Notes under the pieces: model-generated
Seen by the model: the letters and a program-made list of their open reading frames with translations, nothing else
Told to the model about the DNA's origin: nothing
Database searches by the model: none
Program-made: the position numbers and the translations under genes
Source of the DNA: DIGJ01 sp036658435
GTDB lineage: Bacteria; Bacillota; Clostridia; Lachnospirales; Lachnospiraceae
Length of the DNA stretch: 28,334 bases
Reading direction: 5' to 3'
Assembly (NCBI GenBank): GCA_036658435.1
Contig: JAVXEO010000025.1
Location: forward strand, 1 to 28,334
Shown: positions 23,618-28,334 of the stretch, piece by piece
Layout: each line of letters begins with the position of its first letter
Numbering within the stretch: the stretch's first letter is position 1

Positions 23618-24457
23618 ATGAGTATTTTTTCAGGGCTTGAGTCATTTGGCTTAGGCAAATTAAAAAACGTAACCATTTATGAAAAACAAGAAAAAAATGA
23701 TAAGCAAACGGATGAAGAAAAAAAGGAACAGCCTAAAATAACAGAGGCGGATATCCTTTTTGACAAAACATATACTTGTCCGGTTTGCGATAGTGAATTT
23801 AAGGCAAAAACGGTTCGTACAGGAAAGATAAAGCTAATGTCTGCCGATACAGATTTAAGACCAAAGTATCAATTGGTAGATGCACTGAAATATGATGCCA
23901 TAGTATGTCCAAGATGTGGATATGCAGCTCTCAATCGTTTCTTTACCTATATGACTTCAGGACAAAGCAAACTGATTCGAGAAAATATTTCTGTTAATTT
24001 CCAGGGAATTGAAGAAAATGGTGAAGTATATACCTATGATGATGCTCTTGCAAGACATAAACTGGCATTATTAAATACCATTGTAAAAAAAGGAAAAACA
24101 AGTGAAAGAGCCTACACCTGTCTAAAACTTGCCTGGATTTTCAGGGGAAAAGCAGAAAATCTCCCGGAAGATACGGAAAACCGTGAGACGGTTCTTCTGG
24201 AATTAAAAAAGGAAGAAGACGAGCTGATTAAAAATGCCTATGAGGGATTTTCACAGGCTTTTGCGAAAGAACAATTTCCTCTTTGCGGAATGGATGAAAG
24301 TACAGCTACCTATCTGGTTGCTGATTTGGCTAGAAAAAGTGGATGCTATGATGAATCAAAGCGCTGGATTTCCAGAATTTTGACTTCCAGAACGGCAAAT
24401 GAGCGAATTAAAGCAAAGGCAAGAGAACTGAAGAATATGATAAAAGACAATGAATAA
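23618..24457 (+). CDS. DUF2225 family protein
   Basis: A 279-residue cytosolic protein, 14 bases after glnS, with GGAG before the ATG. It has two Cys pairs, C54-x-x-C57 (CPVC) and C97-x-x-C100 (CPRC), which probably bind zinc, followed by a helical TPR-like half (KLALLNTIVKKGKTSERAYTCLKLAWIFRG...). This layout fits the DUF2225 family, widespread in Firmicutes with unknown function. A hairpin follows the stop. Co-transcription with glnS is likely from the spacing. Confidence 0.85.
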   Translation: MSIFSGLESFGLGKLKNVTIYEKQEKNDKQTDEEKKEQPKITEADILFDKTYTCPVCDSEFKAKTVRTGKIKLMSADTDLRPKYQLVDALKYDAIVCPRCGYAALNRFFTYMTSGQSKLIRENISVNFQGIEENGEVYTYDDALARHKLALLNTIVKKGKTSERAYTCLKLAWIFRGKAENLPEDTENRETVLLELKKEEDELIKNAYEGFSQAFAKEQFPLCGMDESTATYLVADLARKSGCYDESKRWISRILTSRTANERIKAKARELKNMIKDNE

Positions 24458-24471
24458 CCCAGAATAGAATC

Positions 24472-24514
24472 AAAGAATACACTGAAAAAGGAAACGCTTT
24501 TCGGTGTATTCTTT
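24472..24514 (+). terminator. 17-bp hairpin between the DUF2225 gene and the helicase gene
   Basis: aaagaatacactgaaaa (24472-24488) pairs with ttttcggtgtattcttt (24498-24514) with one G-U and a 9-base loop. The U tract is short (cttt, then caatt), so it may terminate only part of the transcripts, or act as an mRNA end barrier. Confidence 0.65.
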
Positions 24515-24534
24515 CAATTAGAACAGGTGTAATA

Positions 24535-26904
24535 ATGAACCAGCAAATTAAGATATCCGTAAGAAATTTAGTGGAATTTATATTGCGCTCCGGTGATATT
24601 GATACTTCCAGAGGGGGAATAAGTGATATAAGCCCATGCCAGGAAGGTACCAGAATTCATAAAAAAATACAAAAGTCTATGGGAGCTGAGTACCGGGCAG
24701 AGGTTCCTCTTAGCCTTACCGTCCCTTTGGATTTTCAAGGAGATTCTTTTGAACTTTATATAGAGGGAAGAGCAGATGGAATTATAGACCATGGTTCTGG
24801 GGAAGAAAATTTTCGCTATACAATAGATGAGATTAAAGGAATTTATATGGAACCGGCGCACTTGAAGGAAGCAGTTCCTGTTCATCTGGCACAGGCGAAA
24901 TGCTATGCTTATATGTTTGCGAAAGAAGAAGGCCTAAGGCAGATACAAGTGCAGATAACCTATTGCAATATAGAGACGGAGGCCCTAAAGTATTTTTTAC
25001 ACGTATATGCCTTTGAAGATCTGGAACACTGGTTTCTAAAACTAGTAAAGGAATATGAAAAATGGGCAAATTGGAAGTATCAATGGGAAAAGAAACGAAA
25101 TAAATCCATTTGGCAAAAGGAATTTCCATTTGCTTATCGTGAGGGACAAAGGGACTTAGTAGCCGGTGTTTATCGAACCATACTTCGCCAAAAAAAATTG
25201 TTTATTGAGGCTCCCACTGGTGTTGGAAAGACAATATCTACGGTATTTCCAACGGTAAAGGCAATGGCAGAAGGTAAGGTGGAAAAGATTTTTTATCTTA
25301 CAGCGAAAACCATAGCCAGAACCGTTGCAGAAGATACGTTCTCATTACTAATAGATCAGGGAATGGACTTAAAAGTAGTTACACTTACTGCAAAAGAAAA
25401 AATCTGTATATTGGATAAATGTCAATGCAATCCATTCGACTGCCAACGTGCGAAGGGGCATTTTGACCGGGTGAACGATGGAGTTTATGACTTGTTAACC
25501 GGTGAAAACAAAATAACCAGAGAACTCATTTTACAATATGCAGAAAAACACCAGGTATGCCCTTTTGAAATGAGTCTGGATGCAACCAACTGGGCAGATG
25601 CGGTTATCTGTGACTATAACTACGTATTTGATCCCAATGCCCATCTTCGGCGTTTCTTTGCCAATGAAAAAAAACAGGATTTTGTTTTTTTGATTGATGA
25701 AGCACATAACTTAGTGGAAAGGGCAAGAGAAATGTACTCGGCTCAATTGAAAAAAAACGATTTTTTGGAAATTCGGCGTGTGGTAAAAGTATATGATAAA
25801 AAATTGGAAAAGGCATTGAATGCCTGTAACCATGATTTGTTGGAAATGAAAAGGCAATGTGAGGAGTGTGAAGAGCAAAAGGACATACAAATGTTTATTT
25901 TTCACCTTTTAAAGGTCGTATCATTGCTGGATGAATTTTTACAGGGAATGCCTAATTTAGAAAAGCGGGAAGAAGTACTTCAGTTTTATTTTACACTTCG
26001 AAATTTTCTTGCAATTTATGAAGAATTAGATGAACGCTATATTATTTATACCGATTATGGCGAGGAAGATACCTTTCGCATTACGCTGCAGTGCATGGAT
26101 CCTTCGGAAAAATTAAAGTACTATTTAGAAAAGGGGAAAAGCACCATTTTTTTCTCTGCAACATTACTTCCCATTTATTATTATAAGGAGCAATTGGGAG
26201 GAGAACCGGAAGACTATGCCGTTTACGCACCTTCTCCCTTCGACATAAACAATCGATTGCTGATGATTGGATCGGATGTGAGCACAAAATACACCAGACG
26301 AAACAAAAATGAATTTCAAAAAATAGCCCGATATATTGATACCTTTGTGTCTGGAAAAGAAGGAAATTATTTTGTTTTTTTTTCATCCTATCAAATGATG
26401 CAGCAGATACGGGAAGAAATGGAGGAAAAGCAGAATCAAATTATTTGGATGCAGGTACAAGGTATGAGTGAACTTCAAAAAGAAGAATTTTTGGAACACT
26501 TTAAAAAAGAAAACAGAACACAGATTGGATTTTGTGTAATGGGCGGAATTTTTGGTGAAGGAATTGATTTGAAAAATGATCGATTAATTGGAGCGGTTAT
26601 AGTGGGAACCGGTCTGCCTATGGTCTGTACGGAAAGAGAGCTATTCCGTAACTACTATGAAGAAAAAAAAGGTACGGGTTTTGACTATGCTTACCTTTAC
26701 AACGGTATGAATAAAGTGTTACAATCAGCAGGTAGAGTCATACGAACGGCTGAGGACAAAGGAGTCATTTTACTTTTAGATGAACGCTTTACGAATTTTC
26801 AGTATAAAAGTTTGTTTCCAAGGGAATGGTTTCCAAATTACACAGTAAAAGAAGACTCAATGAAAAAAGTACTGGATAACTTTTGGAGGAATAAAAATGA
26901 TTAA
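24535..26904 (+). CDS. XPD/DinG-type helicase with N-terminal PD-(D/E)XK nuclease
   Basis: A 789-residue protein. The N-terminal 190 residues carry a PD-(D/E)XK nuclease pattern: H42, D81 (GRADGII), E99-x-K101 (IDEIKG). The superfamily 2 helicase follows: Walker A APTGVGKT (226-233), an Fe-S domain with cysteines C291, C296, C298, C303 and C342 (four of which should ligate a cluster), DEAH at 388-391, and motif VI QSAGRVIRTAEDKG. Rad3/XPD-like enzymes unwind DNA 5' to 3'; the nuclease fusion suggests joint unwinding and cutting in repair. The ribosome site (aggtg) is weak. The stop overlaps the HAD gene by 8 bases. No CRISPR or restriction genes are nearby, so it is probably a housekeeping repair enzyme. 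Confidence 0.9.
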   Translation: MNQQIKISVRNLVEFILRSGDIDTSRGGISDISPCQEGTRIHKKIQKSMGAEYRAEVPLSLTVPLDFQGDSFELYIEGRADGIIDHGSGEENFRYTIDEIKGIYMEPAHLKEAVPVHLAQAKCYAYMFAKEEGLRQIQVQITYCNIETEALKYFLHVYAFEDLEHWFLKLVKEYEKWANWKYQWEKKRNKSIWQKEFPFAYREGQRDLVAGVYRTILRQKKLFIEAPTGVGKTISTVFPTVKAMAEGKVEKIFYLTAKTIARTVAEDTFSLLIDQGMDLKVVTLTAKEKICILDKCQCNPFDCQRAKGHFDRVNDGVYDLLTGENKITRELILQYAEKHQVCPFEMSLDATNWADAVICDYNYVFDPNAHLRRFFANEKKQDFVFLIDEAHNLVERAREMYSAQLKKNDFLEIRRVVKVYDKKLEKALNACNHDLLEMKRQCEECEEQKDIQMFIFHLLKVVSLLDEFLQGMPNLEKREEVLQFYFTLRNFLAIYEELDERYIIYTDYGEEDTFRITLQCMDPSEKLKYYLEKGKSTIFFSATLLPIYYYKEQLGGEPEDYAVYAPSPFDINNRLLMIGSDVSTKYTRRNKNEFQKIARYIDTFVSGKEGNYFVFFSSYQMMQQIREEMEEKQNQIIWMQVQGMSELQKEEFLEHFKKENRTQIGFCVMGGIFGEGIDLKNDRLIGAVIVGTGLPMVCTERELFRNYYEEKKGTGFDYAYLYNGMNKVLQSAGRVIRTAEDKGVILLLDERFTNFQYKSLFPREWFPNYTVKEDSMKKVLDNFWRNKND

Positions 26905-27547
26905 AGGTGTACTGTTTGATTTAGATGGGACGTTAGCAGACTCCCTTGCTTCCATGGCACTTTCCGGAAATAAGGCACTGGCCGATGTGGGACTGCCACC
27001 CCAGCCAATGGACAAGTACAAGTACTTTGCCGGCGATGGTGCAGACATGCTGGTAAAAAGGGCACTGATTGCAGCAGGAAATGAATCGTTAGATCTTTAC
27101 GATAAAACATATTTACAATATAAAAATTATTTTAGGGTCGATTGCACCTATCAGGTAGAACCATTTTCTGGTATAATGGAATTGTTGCAGGAATTGAAGA
27201 AAAGAAAGATTAAAATTGGGGTTATTTCAAACAAACCACATCAAAGAACGGTTGATGTAGTGAATGCTTTGTTTGGAAAAAACTATTTTGATATCCTTGT
27301 GGGACAAAAAAAGGAAATACCCAAAAAACCAGACCCACAAAGTTCACAAATCGCTGCAAAGGAGCTTGGAATCCTACCCAAAGAATGTATTTATGTGGGA
27401 GATACCAACGTTGATATGAAAACCGGAATAGCAGCGGGGATGTATACAGTGGGAGTTTTATGGGGATTTCGCAGTCGTGAGGAACTGGAAAAATACAAAC
27501 CAAATGCAATCATAGAACAACCAAAGGAATTATTGGAACTTTTATAA
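26897..27547 (+). CDS. HAD-superfamily phosphatase, phosphoglycolate phosphatase-like
   Basis: A 216-residue HAD hydrolase. Motif I VLFDLDGTLADS holds the nucleophile D8 and D10; motif II is VISNKP; motif III is KKPDP; motif IV is YVGDTNVDM. The helical cap between motifs I and II places it in subfamily IA with Gph and PpaX. It removes phosphate from a small molecule such as 2-phosphoglycolate, a product of repairing 3'-phosphoglycolate DNA ends, which would suit its overlap with the helicase gene; that link is only suggestive. GGAGG lies just before the ATG, within the helicase gene's 3' end. Confidence 0.9.
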   Translation: MIKGVLFDLDGTLADSLASMALSGNKALADVGLPPQPMDKYKYFAGDGADMLVKRALIAAGNESLDLYDKTYLQYKNYFRVDCTYQVEPFSGIMELLQELKKRKIKIGVISNKPHQRTVDVVNALFGKNYFDILVGQKKEIPKKPDPQSSQIAAKELGILPKECIYVGDTNVDMKTGIAAGMYTVGVLWGFRSREELEKYKPNAIIEQPKELLELL

Positions 27548-27565
27548 TCAGGAGGAGAGGAACCT

Positions 27566-28334
27566 ATGTTATTTGTAAGAACGCAGGATTTAAAATCGGG
27601 GATGCGGCTGGCAAGACCTATCTACAATAAAAATGGAGTCTTACTATACGAAAGAGATACAAAATTGACGGTTCAGGGTGTTTACAGTATAAGAAATTTT
27701 GGATTGATCGGAATTTATGTTTTGGAACCCGCAGAACCGGTTCCACCAATGACAGAAGATGATGTGGCATTTGAACGTTTCCAGACGATGGCTATTTTCA
27801 CCCTAAAGACAATTTTTGAAGCCGTGGAAAATGGAAAAAGAGCGGTAACGCTTCCTACCTTTGTAAGTGAAATTATGAAAGGATATGGAAGAGTTTCCAA
27901 CAAAATGAACTTTATGCAGAACTTAAGAAGCCCAGAGGATGCAGTATATAAGCATTCTTTAAACGTCGCAATTTTAGCTGCCCTGATTTCCAATAAGATG
28001 CACATGACGAATGAGGAGCAGATAAAAATAATTATGGCAGCGCTGCTTCATGAAAGTGAATACACAAACTACAATCTTGATGAAGGTGTTAAGACCATAA
28101 TTTTTCAAATGTATCATAAAATAAAGGCAAAAAATGATAAAAATGAGAATTTATCAATTAGCCGGATGGCAGAAGTTCTTTTAACGGCTTACACTTATGA
28201 TAATATGACGGCAATGAAATTGGATGAAGAACCTGCATCGGAAGTGGAAGCCATTCGGTATTTAATGGAAGAAGAAAACGGATTTTTAAAGGATGCAGTT
28301 TGGGGACTTATTGACAGTATCAATATATTGACTC
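27566..28334 (+). CDS. HD-GYP-like protein with degenerate HD motif, cut by window end
   Basis: An open frame of 256 codons running off the right edge; ATG at 27566 with ggaggagagg upstream. The N-terminus (VRTQDLKSGMRLARPIYNKN) is the segment that precedes many HD-GYP domains. The HD region keeps the first His (H130, YKHSLNVAILAALISNK) but reads LLHESE at 162-167 where active enzymes have LLHDIG, so the metal-binding Asp is Glu. No GYP block is visible before the edge. Later text (SISRMAEVLLTAYTYDNMTA, EVEAIRYLMEEENGFLKDAV) matches the end of HD-GYP domains. Active members split c-di-GMP; this one may be a binding or scaffold protein. It follows the HAD gene by 18 bases. Confidence 0.8.
   Translation, partial: MLFVRTQDLKSGMRLARPIYNKNGVLLYERDTKLTVQGVYSIRNFGLIGIYVLEPAEPVPPMTEDDVAFERFQTMAIFTLKTIFEAVENGKRAVTLPTFVSEIMKGYGRVSNKMNFMQNLRSPEDAVYKHSLNVAILAALISNKMHMTNEEQIKIIMAALLHESEYTNYNLDEGVKTIIFQMYHKIKAKNDKNENLSISRMAEVLLTAYTYDNMTAMKLDEEPASEVEAIRYLMEEENGFLKDAVWGLIDSINILT

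Noticed and set aside
24535..25104. Cas4-like nuclease hinting at CRISPR
   Set aside because: The nuclease domain is fused to an XPD-type helicase, and there is no repeat-spacer array or cas gene in the window.

Overview
The window is a 28.3-kb piece of a low-GC Firmicute chromosome, most likely a member of the Lachnospiraceae (Clostridia). This rests on AT-rich codon use, strong GGAGG ribosome binding sites, a DUF5688-like protein, a eukaryotic-type HisA, GlnRS, Hsp33 and a GntR-clpC-radA cluster. It reads as ordinary, densely packed chromosome: I see no insertion sequence, prophage, CRISPR array, rRNA or tRNA. A run of exactly 100 N (2069-2168) marks a draft or metagenomic assembly.

Layout, left to right. 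(1) 1-1676: the end of a methyltransferase gene, then hslO (redox chaperone Hsp33). (2) 1755-4783: two surface-protein genes, an SH3/glucosaminidase/cadherin-like wall hydrolase broken by the N gap inside a PSESPK repeat, and a cohesin-like membrane-anchored protein with a KQE[VEK] repeat. (3) 4825-9962: a stress and repair cluster. A YtrA-type GntR regulator overlaps clpC, followed by a small conserved protein, radA, and a small helical protein whose gene contains a perfect 32-bp palindrome. (4) 9981-12384: a minus-strand unknown gene, xpt (xanthine salvage) with an elaborate hairpin terminator, and a minus-strand nucleoid-associated protein gene. (5) 12500-17599: a leader with an internal terminator, a CarD-type regulator, an AT-rich repeat-bearing intergenic stretch, then an apparent operon DUF5688-like - proA - proC - yfcE-like phosphoesterase - eukaryotic-type hisA. 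(6) 17833-21764: a chemoreceptor gene convergent with a YhhQ-type queuosine-precursor transporter gene, sharing one terminator, then a secreted SleB/CwlJ-type hydrolase. (7) 21921-28334: glnS, a DUF2225 protein, a PD-(D/E)XK + Fe-S helicase, a HAD phosphatase, and the start of a degenerate HD-GYP-like protein cut by the window end.

No wholly new multi-gene system is convincing. The points most worth following are: replacement of the usual ctsR-mcsA-mcsB head of the clpC operon by a GntR gene with a perfect palindrome over its own -10 box; the 32-bp intragenic palindrome, which may terminate the convergent gene; the HIS6-type HisA; the two-way hairpin after xpt; and the catalytically doubtful HD domain at the right edge.
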